The translations under genes were made by a program, and so were the position numbers. Of a stretch of DNA of 64,000 nt, positions 52,285 to 62,187 are shown one piece after another. Every line of letters begins with the position of its first letter. Positions within the stretch are counted from its first letter, which is position 1. The notes beneath the pieces are model-generated. The model searched no databases. It saw only the letters and a list, made by a program, of their open reading frames with translations, and was not told where the DNA came from. Origin of the DNA: Candidatus Dechloromonas phosphorivorans (GTDB taxonomy: Bacteria; Pseudomonadota; Gammaproteobacteria; Burkholderiales; Rhodocyclaceae). The stretch spans positions 518,522 to 582,521 of the forward strand of contig JADKBR010000017.1 in assembly GCA_016714975.1 (NCBI GenBank), in the 5' to 3' direction.

Positions 52285-53786
52285 ATGACACAGTTTTCTC
52301 TAAAGGTTGCTTCCGTTTCAATGTTCTTGTCCAGCATTGCTGCCACACCGGCGATTGCGGGGGTTGATCTGAGCTATCTCCAAGGGTTGCTGGCTGCAAC
52401 CCCGGAGGGGTGGGTTCAAGTCAATACAAACAAGTTCTCCAGTGCTTGGCCTTCGCAGGCAGAAGGTGTCCCTAACTCAAACCCGGCTGCAGTCGTGCAT
52501 GCATGGAGTTCATTCGCCTGGGATTCCAGTCGCGGTAACCTGCAATTGTTTGGGGGCGGACACGCGAATTACGCGGGTAACGAAATGTATATCTGGCAGG
52601 GAACCGATGGATCCTGGACCAGAGGCTCGTTACCTAGCCGAATGGAAAGATGCAGGGCCACTTCCACTTTTTTCACGGTCGATAATGCCGCCCCTCAGTC
52701 AGCACACACCTACGACAACAATATTTACCTCCCTGTAAATGACATGTTCGTCACTTTCGGTGGTGCGGCTTTCAATAGCGGTGGAGAATTTGTGGTGAAG
52801 GGGCCCAATGGAACCCCGGTACCTGCGGGACTGTGGATGTGGGATCCGCAGAAAGCTGATCCGAACAAGGTGGGGGGCACAGATGGCTCGGGTTATAACC
52901 CGGCGACTCTTGGTGGAAACATGTGGAGCAATCAATATGGAAAATGGATTGGTGATCCCGGCTCCTCTTATCTGGAAGGATATACAGCGTATCGGCAGGA
53001 GAATGGGCGGGATGTAATCTACGTTACCGGCGCTGGCGGTGGAGGATGGCCGTCTCTCTTCAGGTATGAGGTGGGAGATGTTCGGGCCGGAGAATTAGGG
53101 AGTTTTGAGAAAGTTGCTGTTGCGTGGAATGCGCCAAGCTTTCAGGGGGCCGCGACAATTGATACCTCTCACGGCTTATTCCATAAGAACGGCGAGCATA
53201 CCAAAATGCTCCGAATGGATTTGGCGTTTGGGATCTTTCAAAATCGAATGCGACCAATCCGGGCAGCAATCGTGACATCTGGGTCCAACTTGTTAATGCG
53301 GATGGAACCCCCTTTATGATGAATACGGACTTCGGTATCGATTTCGATAGCGATAACGGAAAAGTTCTGATGTGGGACGGCTACGATCATGGAACCGTTT
53401 GGGAAACCGAGGCGGTTTTTGATCTCGCCGGAAACCTTCTGACTACATGGGTAGTGACGAAGCGCTCAAGTACCACAGGCGCCCAGCCAAACGGCAATTT
53501 TCAGACGGGCGTGCTTGGGAAATGGCATTTCGTCGATGAGCTGGACGCGTTTATTGCGCTAGACGAATATGACAACCTTACCAAGGATGCCGGGGTCTGG
53601 TTGTACAAGCCATATTCAGATGCAGTAGCTCCGCCGTCTGGAATGGTTTCTGAGCCCGCGACTTTGGCGTTGTACTTTTCTGCACTGGGCATGATGATGT
53701 GGAGGTCAAGATCACGTAAAGGCAAATTTCCGACCAAATCATCGCATTACCGCTTTGGAGCAAGCTCGAGCAATGAGGCCCGATAG
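52285..53786 (+). CDS. Exported PEP-CTERM protein with a kelch-like body (one frameshift)
   Basis: A secreted protein of about 500 residues. An ATG at 52285 with AAGGAG opens a signal peptide (MTQFSLKVASVSMFLSSIAATPAIA). The body has repeated beta-blade-like stretches (NLQLFGGGHANYAGNEMYIW, DMFVTFGGAAFNSGGEFV, GRDVIYVTGAGGGGWPSLF, NGKVLMWDGYDHGTVWETEA) of kelch/galactose-oxidase style. The C-terminus SEPATLALYFSALGMMMWRSRSRKGK is a PEP-CTERM sorting signal: E-P motif, hydrophobic helix, basic tail. One G is missing near 53229, where DLAFG should continue as DLSKSNATNPGSNRD in the next frame. An exosortase elsewhere in the genome should process it. Confidence 0.83.
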
Positions 53787-53806
53787 CAGGACGATGGTGG
53801 CATAAT

Positions 53807-54912
53807 TACTAACGTTTTAGAAAGTATTGTCATATACATGAGACAATACGGGCATGAAATGCAAAAGAACTTCGGACGGTCGCAAGCACGATCATGGGGT
53901 GCTTCAGGTGATGCCGGCAGCAAGCCGTCAAGGCGATTCGTGAAGGGCAGGACGTGAGCAGTGTGGCGGCCGCCTATGGCATCAATGTGCGCAGCGTCTT
54001 TCGCTGGCTGGCGGACTTTGCCAATGGGGGGCAGAACGCCCTGCTGGCCAAGCCGATCCCGGGGCGTCCGCCGAAGGTGAGTGCGGAAGAGATGCGCTGG
54101 ATTGCCCGGGCGGTGAGAGACAACACCCCGCTGCAATTCAAGTTTGTCTTTGGCTTGTGGACCCTGTCGCTGATCGCGGCGCTGATCGAGCGCGAATTCG
54201 GCAAGAAGTTGTCGCTGGCCTCGGTCAGCCGGATCATGAAACTGCTGGGCTTCTCGGCGCAGAAACCGCTCTATCAGGCGTGGCAGCAGGACGCGACGCT
54301 GGTGCGGGCCTGGGAAGCCGAGATCTACCCGGCGATTCGTGCAGAAGCCAAAGCCAAGAGTGCAACCATCTACTTTGCCGATGAATCGGGAATTCGCTCC
54401 GACTACCACACGGGAACGACCTGGGCACCCATTGGTGAAACGCCGGTCGTGGAAGTGACTGGACGCCGCTTCTCGCTGAACATGATCTCGGCGGTCAGTC
54501 CGCGCGGTGAATTCCGTTTCATGCTTCACGACGGCTCGGTCAATGCCGAGGTGTTCCGGGAATTTCTCAAGCGACTGATGGTTGGCGCCACGACGCCGGT
54601 CTTCCTCATTGTCGATGGTCACCCGATTCACAAGGCGAAGTTGATCAAGAAATTTGTCGAAGCCCAGGACGGCAAGCTCAAGTTGTTCTACCTGCCGCCT
54701 TACTCGCCGCAGTTGAACCCCGACGAGCAAGTTTGGGCGCACGTCAAGCGCCGGGTATCCCGGCAACTGGTGCAATCCAAGGACGAAATGAAGCGGCTGG
54801 CACTCGGCGCGTTGCGCCGAATCCAGAAATTGCCCGAATTGGTGAAATCCTTCTTCCGCCAACCCGAGTGCCAATATGCGGCTATGTGACATTTCTTATG
54901 CAAAAGTTAGTA
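53807..54912 (+). mobile_element. IS630-family insertion sequence
   Basis: A 1.1 kb element with imperfect terminal inverted repeats of about 30 bases: left 53806-53836 (TTACTAAC...GTCATATA) and right 54883-54913 (the complement reads TTACTAAC...GTCACATA). A TA dinucleotide flanks each end (53807-53808 and 54911-54912), the target typical of IS630/Tc1. It sits 20 bases beyond the stop of the PEP-CTERM gene and separates it from a glycosyltransferase gene. Confidence 0.85.
53854..54889 (+). CDS. IS630-family transposase (one frameshift near the start)
   Basis: DDE transposase of about 345 residues. The start at 53854 (MKCKRTSDGRKHDHGV) is out of frame with the rest by one extra C near 53914; correcting it gives MRQQAVKAIREGQDVSSVAAAYGI, the helix-turn-helix. 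The catalytic core is intact: FADESGIRSDYHTGTTW (first Asp), FLIVDGHPIHKAK (second Asp) and LPPYSPQLNPDEQVWAHVK (Glu). GWFSAQKPLYQAWQQD-like linker residues are typical of IS630. The shift lies in the N-terminus only and may be a consensus error. Confidence 0.85.
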
Positions 54913-54995
54913 AAACCGCTTGATGACATTGAGTTAAAATTTGCGTTGTATGGAAATCAGCAATAGGATCTGCTGAACGAATACGGAGAAAAAAT

Positions 54996-55922
54996 GTGAT
55001 AGCAGATGCTCAAGATAGATCATTCGTGGGCAAAATAGCAGTTCTCTTGCCCTGCTATAACGAACGGGGTCTATCAAAAAAGAGTTGTTGAAGAAAAATT
55101 TCTTCCTGAAAAAAATCCGCCCCAAACCGGGTATGACAATTGGTTCATCCATTAATACAGCGGACCAAGGTATGAGCGCAGGGGGTAGTAAGGAGGAGCA
55201 ATGGCCCGGGGAGGGAATGTAGTGAAGGAGAATTTTCTCGAGATATCGACGTTGATTTCTACCTAATGGCAGATGGCGACGGCACCTACGACTCGACAAT
55301 GGCTCCTTTGATGATCCAGCGGCTGATAGATGAACACCTTGACATGGTTGTTGGCACTCGGCGCGATGTATATGAGAATGCGCACCGGATAGGTCATGGT
55401 TTTGGAAACCGTCTTTTCAACGGCATCTATCGCAGCCTTTTTGGTCCTCTGTTCAATGACATTTTTTCCGGATATCGAGTTTTCTCACGTCGTTTCGTGA
55501 AGAGCTTTCCTGCTGTTTCTAGCGGATTCGAGATCGAAACCGAAATTTCTGTTCACGCTAGCCAACTTCGACTGCCAATAGCAGAGATTCCAACTAACTA
55601 TGGTGCTCGACAGGAGGGGTCTGATAGCAAGCTTCGCACATACCGTGATGCCATCAGGATCATGTTCACATTCCTGATCCTTTTCAAGGAGATTCGCCCA
55701 GCACACTTTTTCGGTGTCTTGGCTATAGGTCTTAGCCTGGCGGCGATCATCTTGGCGACACCACTCTTTGTCACCTATCTTGAAACGGGCCTGGTGCCGC
55801 GGTTTCCCTACAGCTATTCTGGCGACCGGACTTGTTTTGTTGGCGGGCATGTTTTCGGTCGGTGGACTATACTAGATAGCGTTGCCCGGGTCGTCTTGAG
55901 CAGAAACGGATGTGGTATGTGA
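54996..55922 (+). CDS. Family 2 glycosyltransferase, polyprenyl-phosphate type (many indels)
   Basis: A GT-A glycosyltransferase. A GTG at 54996 with GGAG upstream starts MIADAQDRSFVGKIAVLLPCYNE, the usual family 2 opening. From about 55055 to 55260 the frame is lost many times, yet the expected text can still be followed in pieces (YDN, TADQGMSAG, VVRREQW, DIDVDFYLMADGDGTYD). Then a long clean stretch holds DIFSGYRVFSRRFVKSFPAVSSGFEIETEIS and the C-terminal membrane helices. Another slip near 55805 leads to the apparent end at 55922; corrected, it would run to about 56008 and overlap gtrA. It probably loads a sugar on undecaprenyl phosphate, as expected for a gtrA partner. Confidence 0.68.
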
Positions 55923-55956
55923 CCAACGTGGTTAAGCGAAATAGGAGTCTGACTGG

Positions 55957-56322
55957 GTGTTCTTCCGCTTCATCTTGGTCGGAGGGTCTGGTTTTGTTGT
56001 TGATGTAACTCTTACCTATGTGCTGGTGCTGCTTAATGTTGAGCCTTGGCTGGCTCGCGTTCCTGCCATCATTGTTGCAATGACATATACGTGGCTGGCG
56101 AATCGTTGCTTCACCTATAAAGTCAAGACGGCACGATCCATTACTGAAGTTGTGCGTTATGGCTTGGTGGCCGTTGCTATGGCGATGGTTAATTATCTTA
56201 TCTACATAGTCCTTTGGGTTATGGGCTGTGGGCCAGTGGCTGCGGTCATAGTTTCTACGATATGTCAAACCATAGTGAGTTTCCATGCCTATCGCCGTTT
56301 CGCATTCAGGGAAATTGAATGA
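55957..56322 (+). CDS. GtrA-like membrane protein
   Basis: A 121-residue protein with four predicted transmembrane helices (FILVGGSGFVVDVTLTYVLVLL, ARVPAIIVAMTYTWLANRCFTY, YGLVAVAMAMVNYLIYIVLWVM, PVAAVIVSTICQTIVSFHAYRRFAF), which is the GtrA/DPMS pattern. GtrA proteins are proposed flippases for polyprenyl-phosphate sugars and usually follow a family 2 glycosyltransferase, as here. The start is GTG at 55957; no strong ribosome binding site. Confidence 0.86.
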   Translation: MFFRFILVGGSGFVVDVTLTYVLVLLNVEPWLARVPAIIVAMTYTWLANRCFTYKVKTARSITEVVRYGLVAVAMAMVNYLIYIVLWVMGCGPVAAVIVSTICQTIVSFHAYRRFAFREIE

Positions 56323-56337
56323 AGGCAGTCGGTTGAG

Positions 56338-57755
56338 ATGATAAATGCGCTTGGATTTCGGTCGGCATATTTCGCGCTTGCCATAACCGGTTGCTCGATA
56401 ATGTTAAGCATTGTCGCAATCGCGAATGGTTACCCGCTGGTTTTCCCAGACACCGGTGCCTACCTATCACAGGCACTCGAATTCCGTGGAGAACCTTCGC
56501 GCCCACCTTACTATAGCCTCTTTCTCCTTCCTATCCATCTGGGAGTCTCTCTCTGGCCAGTGGTCGTCGCGCAAGGGGCTATTATGGCCGGAGTGCTTTA
56601 TCTTGCAATTAGCACGGTCTTCGCGCAGAAGATATCACTCCGATACTTGCTCGTTGTCACTTGCCTCTTAACCATGTTCACTAGCCTGCCGTGGCACACG
56701 GGCCAAATATTGCCCGACATATTCTCAAGTATTCTCATTTTGGCTGTTTATGTAGTGGTTTTCGGTTGGGACAATCTCAGTTTCTTGACCCGTATTTTTA
56801 CTATTTTCGTCTTGTTTTCTGCCACAGCCTTTCATTACAGTCATCTTCCGCTATTGGCAGTGACAGGCGGAGTAGCACTTTTGCTTGCTGCATGGTGCCG
56901 AATATCCGCGCGAGGTGTCTGGATTCCTGCCAGCCTCATTGTTGTAGCAGGCATGACCGCAGCAGCGGCGTTTGTTGCCTACAATTATGCTTACGCTGGA
57001 AGGGCGTCACTTTCGCTGGATAGCAGTAAATTCCTACTTGCGCGTCTGATCGGTGACGGAACAGCTGTAAAATTCTTAAGGCACTGCCCAATGGGAGATT
57101 TCCTTTTGCGATTACTTAGACGAAATCCAAGAGGACCACAATATTTTCTTGTGGGATGCCAACTCACCATGGCGCCACGTTGAGCATACACGTGGTTTCT
57201 CGGACACGGACGAAGCGGCAGCAATTGTGCAAGGCACTTTGCTAAGCTTCCCCGCTGAACAGGCTATCAAGTCAGTTGAAAACTTGGCTACGCAGTTTCT
57301 GTCTTTCGGCACAGGGGATACCCTCTGCCCATGTATCGGCGACGCAGCAGTAAGCAAAATAATTTTCAAGCATTTTGCCAGAGAACACGACAGGTTTCTT
57401 GTTTCGAGACAAAACAGAGATCCTCTTCACATTGATTTTTTCAGGACAGTCCACACAACGGCGGTAGTCGTAGCGGCCTTAGGCTGCATCGCATTTTATT
57501 GGGCCTGTTCCGGGGAAAAATACGTGCCCCGCGTTCGAATCGAGGATGTTCCCGCTGATTGTGATCACAGTGGCCGGTATCACTGCGAATGCCATCCTGA
57601 CGGGGATATTGTCAGGCCCTGCTGACCGCTATCAGAGCAGGGTGGTTTGGCTTATCGTTTTCAATTTCTTGCTAGTTGCGTTACCGACTTCCCTTAGGAA
57701 ACCACCTTGTGTCAACGCGGCTCTAACCCCGACCAACCCACCTCAATTGCAATAG
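56338..57755 (+). CDS. Polytopic membrane protein of unknown function (two or three frameshifts)
   Basis: Joined, about 470 residues with roughly eight to ten hydrophobic helices. It starts MINALGFRSAYFALAITGCSIMLS and has an early periplasmic-looking loop NGYPLVFPDTGAYLSQALEF, a central loop LPWHTGQILPDIFSSILIL, a large soluble section (WDANSPWRHVEHTRGFSDTDEAAAIVQ) and a last part with SGPADRYQSRVVWLIVF. The layout is like that of GT-C type membrane glycosyltransferases, and the DRYQSRV motif near the end recurs in such membrane proteins, but I cannot assign a family. Frame breaks lie near 57085-57130 and 57520-57545. It follows gtrA by 15 bases, so the two belong together. Confidence 0.6.
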
Positions 57756-57771
57756 GGCTTGAAGTGAGCAT

Positions 57772-58406
57772 TCAAGGCACATCTCGCCACTTTCCAGCAC
57801 GTCGCAACTTGTCTCTTAAACCTGGTAGAGGAAACCCCAGCGAATACGCTCGATGGGCCAAATCGAGCGACTTGTCGAAATTCTTTAAGTCGAAATATGC
57901 AAGCCCCAAATTGTATAGGATGTTCGGATTATCCTCCGACAGTTCAAGAGCCGATTCTAGTTTTGGAATTCCTTCGCGAGGCTTTCCCGCACGGACCAGA
58001 TACATGCCATATAGCATCTTCACCGTTGCGTCATTCGGTGTGAATCGCTCTGCACGATCAAACCAGCAAATGACTGTGAGGTTCATTTCCGGAGGAGGAT
58101 CTCTTTTTGTTCGTTCGGCGAATCTTCACCGTCGCCATCAGGGCGCGTGGATGATTTGAAATACGCCGAGAGTGTATTGCAGGTCTCCACCAGGCGTTGA
58201 TGCGGTACTCCCTCTTTAAGTGTTTCGACTTTCGGGGTGAAGTGAAATTTCTCGACGAGTGCTCTTCGGGGCGCGTCTGTTGCTCCGATAGTCAAATGGA
58301 CCCAAAGTGTTTTCGACGCTGCCACAAGCCAGAGTACTAGTTTGTCCAATTCCCGAGGAGGTGGCACAAAGAAGGGCAAGGAGGCCAGTAGTTGATACGA
58401 ATTCAT
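57772..58406 (-). CDS. TPR protein (probable one-base frameshift)
   Basis: An ATG at 58406 with AGAGGA starts MNSYQLLASLPFFVPPPRELDKLVLWLVAASKTLW, then FHFTPKVETLKEGVPHQRLVETCNTLSAYF. The frame stops at 58083, and the next ATG at 58086 (GAAATGA overlap) continues in another frame with FDRAERFTPNDATVKMLYGMYLVRAGK and TPR units NPNILYNLGLAYFDLKNFDKSLDLAHRA, ending SLGFPLPGLRDKLRRAGKWRDVP. Adding one A to the GGAAATGAA run joins them, and I read this as one protein. The tail is paralogous to the fragment at 41528-41881. It probably acts as a protein-binding scaffold; the partner is unknown. Confidence 0.58.
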
Positions 58407-58604
58407 CGAAATCCTCTTCTGAAAAGACAAATGTGATCGACTACATGCCAATCCTGTTCCCGGAAACAACGAATTCCAGAATGTTGGCCAATTCGGTACT
58501 TTGGTGATAGCGTTCATGGCGTGCTGCCTCAATTGCGATACTCGTTGAGAATAATCCTGCATGTCCGGGTTCCCTCGGTTTTTCTTCTGCTAAAGATTGG
58601 GATT

Positions 58605-58746
58605 CATGCTTCCGGTTCTTCTTGCTGTTGCTCAAGTAGCCAGTCGTTGAAGAACTGACACGGTAAGCGATCGCCCAAAGTCGAATGCAGGTGTTTGCGG
58701 TTGTAAAAACCTCGATCCTCGACCGCCAGTTCCTCGGACTCGGCTA
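58605..58746 (-). pseudogene. C-terminal remnant of an IS3-family transposase
   Basis: About 47 residues on the minus strand, ELAVEDRGFYNRKHLHSTLGDRLPCQFFNDWL then a stop at 58605-58607, match the C-terminal end of IS3-type OrfB proteins (YNRKRxHSTLGxxxPxxF). No other part of an element is present next to it. It marks an older insertion on the border between the AT-rich exopolysaccharide block and the glycosyltransferase block that follows. Confidence 0.68.
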
Positions 58747-58912
58747 CCGACTGTGTATGCCTAGTTTGGTGTCTTCACGTCCTGTCTTCCAAGAGCAATG
58801 TTGTAGTAGATTCCATTTTCAAGGCATCATGATAAAGTGTAGCAGGGCATTGACTTAATATAGTGCCACAGGTCGCTGGGTGGCGGGTTTTTGTCGAGCG
58901 AGAGAGATACAG

Positions 58913-60086
58913 ATGGCAGCAAGAACCAAGATAGACGAGAGCACGGCGCAGCCGAAATATCGCTTCCAGAGATGGGTGTGACTTCGTCGCGTTGCCCCGA
59001 CTAGCTTACAGCGTCAGTTACGCCAGTCTACTTCTACTTGCCCTGCCGCGAGCCGGAATTTCTTCGTCTTCCCAAGCGTCTGCAGGATTATTCGACTTGG
59101 CAACACACTGAAACCGAGTTATCCCCCTTCATGGGGAGATATCACTGGGTGTTGCAGACCTATCTGCAATTGTGCGAGGCGGGAGCAGAGGTCGAACTAG
59201 TACGGGAGTTGCCTTCCGTTGGTATCGTCCTGAGTCACGTCGAATGCTTCGACTACGGGATTCGCCCTTCGTCGCGAATGACGATGTTGGTCTCCATGCT
59301 CGTCGACAAAGATATCCCTTACCCCATGCCGCCCTGCATGTCACGCATAACCCAGTGCAAAGGTTGCCTCTGAGGCTCCGGCAGCAATATATCCCGCCGT
59401 GGCCGCAGATCGGGCTGGTTCCGCGGTCGACGGCGAGAGGTGCGCGCTTCGAGACCGTAGCCTTTGTCGGTTATCCTGAAAACCTGCACCCGGAACTGGC
59501 CAGCGAGAATTTCGCGCGGCGTCTCGCCGCGCTGGGTTTGCACTTGGTCATTCCCCTGCCGGCCGCTTGGCATGATTTCTCCGATATCGACGTCGTACTG
59601 GCGGTTCGAAACTTCGGCCGGACCCAGAAGCATTTGAACAAGCCGGCGCTGAAAGTGTACAATGCGTGGCTGGCCCACGTGCCCGCCGTGTTGGGCTTTG
59701 AGAGCGCATATCGCCAGGAGGGCAACCCGGGCGTCGACTATCTCGAAGCGACCAACGCCGACGAGGTGTTTCATGCACTGAAGCGGCTCGCCGCTGATCC
59801 CGAATTTCGGCTTGGCATCGTGGCCGCCGGTGCGACACGGATTGCCTCTCGCTCCGAGAGCCATCTGCGGAGGTTGTGGATGGATCTCTTGGAAAATCAG
59901 TTGCTGCCGCGGTACGCAAGGTGGTCGCGCGACGTCGTGTTTCGAATCGCACTCCGCATGGCTGGCGCGGTTTACGAGCGCCTGCTGTGGCGCCGGCCGG
60001 CGTGGTTCGGTGAGTCCGAGCCTGAATCGGGCCGGGAAGAAAAGAGCCACCTCACCAGGCTAATCCACAAGAAGGATCCATCGTGA
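58913..60086 (+). CDS. Putative glycosyltransferase-like protein (frameshifts)
   Basis: The likely start at 58913 (AGAGAGATACAG, then ATGGCAGC) gives MAARTKIDESTAQPKYRFQRWV, followed by frame breaks near 58976 and 59025. Then LPCREPEFLRLPKRLQDYSTWQHTETELSPFMGRYHWVLQTYLQL, a break near 59325, and a clean 230-residue stretch with ETVAFVGYPENLHPELASENFARRL, DVVLAVRNFGRTQKHLNKPALKVYNAWLA and SRSESHLRRLWMDLL. The last part resembles the nucleotide-sugar-binding half of GT-B transferases that read a surname-like KPALKVYNAW motif in polysaccharide loci; the acceptor is unknown. It overlaps the methyltransferase start (GTGA). Confidence 0.55.
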
Positions 60087-60949
60087 GCGATACAGTGTCA
60101 ACAACGGACGATTTGGACAGACCCGGCGCCAGGCTCTTCCGTATCTATCAGGCCAGCAAATATCTGTCGATCAAGCACAGTTCGTATTTTCACGTTTACG
60201 AGGCACTGTTTGGGCAGTATGTCGGGAAGTACTTCACGTTCGTCGAGGTCGGGGTACTCAACGGGGGCTCGCTGTTCATGTGGCGTGAGTTCTTCGGGCC
60301 CAACGCGCGCATTATCGGCGTTGACCTGAATCCAGCCGCGAAGAAGTGGGAGGCCGAAGGATTCGAAATCCATATCGGAAGTCAATCCGACCCAGCGTTC
60401 TGGGATGAGTTCTTTCGCCAGGTAGGGCCGATTGACGTCCTGCTTGACGACGGCGGGCACACCAATGTGCAGCAGATCGTCACGGTGCACAAAGCCATCA
60501 ACTTTGTCAGGGACGCTGGCATGGTGGTGGTCGAAGATACCCACTGCAGCTATTTCACAGAGTTCGGAAACCCGTACAAATACTCCTTTGTTTCCTTTGG
60601 AAAGCGCGTTGTCGACTATATTCATGCGCGCCATCCACAGGTCGCGCCCGCCGTTGCTGACTTTGGCAGTTGTATCGCATCGGTGAGGTTCTTCGAATCA
60701 ATCGTGGCGTTCGAAGTTGATCGGCGGCTGTGTTTGAAACCGGAACCGACCTCGAATAATGGGATATCGGCTGATGTGACGGACTTTCGTTACGAGGGTT
60801 CGTTTGCAGTGGCGATCAAGGATGTCGAGGCGAAGCTTTCCTTTCTTTCGCGCGTACCGATATTCTGGCGGCTGAGACTCATTTTTCCGTACCTGCTCGG
60901 CCTGCAAGCCCGCCTCGAAAGCCGACGCGTCAGGTATCTGTTCAAATAA
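60083..60949 (+). CDS. SAM-dependent methyltransferase of a polysaccharide locus
   Basis: A 288-residue class I methyltransferase. The SAM-binding strand is FVEVGVLNGGSLFMWREFFGPNARIIGVDLNP (near residues 52-83), with a downstream DVLLDDGGHTNVQQ loop and VVVEDTHCSYF. This resembles the cephalosporin-hydroxylase/macrocin-O-methyltransferase-like group (CmcI/TylF style) common in polysaccharide clusters, where sugars are O-methylated. The start is GTG at 60083 with AAGGATCC upstream. It is intact, unlike its neighbours. Confidence 0.8.
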   Translation: MSDTVSTTDDLDRPGARLFRIYQASKYLSIKHSSYFHVYEALFGQYVGKYFTFVEVGVLNGGSLFMWREFFGPNARIIGVDLNPAAKKWEAEGFEIHIGSQSDPAFWDEFFRQVGPIDVLLDDGGHTNVQQIVTVHKAINFVRDAGMVVVEDTHCSYFTEFGNPYKYSFVSFGKRVVDYIHARHPQVAPAVADFGSCIASVRFFESIVAFEVDRRLCLKPEPTSNNGISADVTDFRYEGSFAVAIKDVEAKLSFLSRVPIFWRLRLIFPYLLGLQARLESRRVRYLFK

Positions 60950-61020
60950 TGCTGGCGCGATTCCGATCAGGTCGTCGAGATCGAGCGTGGCCAAACGATG
61001 GTGAGAGATTGAGCGTGAGG

Positions 61021-61996
61021 ATGATGTCCGAACAAAAGACGACAGTAACGATTTCAGTCATTTGTTGTACCCGCAACCGAGAGAATTTTATCAGGAAGCA
61101 TTTCGAGACGGTCATGCGCCTTTTGCCGGCGCAGGCTGAACTCATCTATGCGCTCGATCATTGCTCGGATGGCACCATGCAATACCTGCAGGGCGCGACC
61201 GCTGGCGACCCCCGGGTCAAGATTGCTCGAAACACGTCGAGCCCGGCCTCAGCCGCCGCCGAAACTTTGCGATCGATCGCTGCGAGCGGTCGTTTCACAT
61301 TTTCTCGATGACGACGATTCAGTTTCGGACGAGTTCATCCCAGGTCTGAATGAATTCTCCGCTCAACTCGAGGACGTTGATTTCATCATCACCGATCTGG
61401 TGGTCAACGTCGAAAGTCAGGCACCGCACCAGAAGCAAATTATCGACCGTGACCTGATCGCCAGCACGTCGTGTGGTGCCTTTGAATCGATAGACGGCGA
61501 CCTCTTCCGAGCCACACTCAAAGGGCAGCACTTGTACTTCAACTCCGCGAACGCGGTGATCAACCGGAAGGTCTTTGATCGATATCGGTTCCACTCTGAA
61601 ATCAAGAAGACGGCGGACTGGCTGTTTTATCTCGAGGTCTCGCTGCAAGAGCGCATCAAGGCGATCTATTTCCCGAATATCTTTGCGGTCTACAATGTGC
61701 ACCTTAGTTCCATGAGCATCGCCAGCGACAAGAGTTACTGGAACATGCGGGCGTTCGAACAGCTGCACGCCGTCGTGCCGAAGGGCCATCCCTCCCATGC
61801 CGACGTCCGTCGTGCCTACGGCAAGGCGCTGTTCGATGCCGGCTATGCGGATCGACTGAAGCACAAGCCGCGGGCCTTGTACTATTATTGCAAGTCAACG
61901 CGGTACGGACCTCCTGCCGCCAATCAAGGCGATCCTGAAATTGCTCGTGCCGGAAGCGCGCTAGCGCGGCGAGTCAAGGCGGCGGACGCAACGTGA
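61021..61996 (+). CDS. Family 2 glycosyltransferase (one frameshift)
   Basis: A GT-A fold protein of about 320 residues: TVTISVICCTRNRENFIRKHFETV, ELIYALDHCSDGTMQYL, then across a one-base break near 61297 the metal-binding FLDDDDSVSDEFIPGL. The acceptor half includes SANAVINRKVFDRYRFHSEIKKTADWLFYLEVSLQ. These fit a family 2 glycosyltransferase acting in the cytoplasm on a lipid-linked glycan. The start is ATG at 61021 or 61024. It is the last gene before the strand switch; the 190 bases that follow show nothing recognisable. Confidence 0.8.
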
Positions 61997-62187
61997 GGGG
62001 GGCGCGACACGACAGCAGATTCGCGTACAGGCCACCGTCGAACCGCTTCCCTGGAGTTCGGCGCGCCAAGGGAATAATACGGGACACCAATTAGCCGACC
62101 GGTGTGAAGCGAGCAACACCTTATGGCGGCGCCAGCCGCCGGTTTTCAATCTCTTCCTCAATTTTGCAGTTGCCCGCCATCCCAGTT

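Noticed and set aside
54996..55260. Programmed frameshifting in the GT2 gene
   Set aside because: Many scattered shifts in 200 bases do not fit a single slippery site; error or decay is far likelier.
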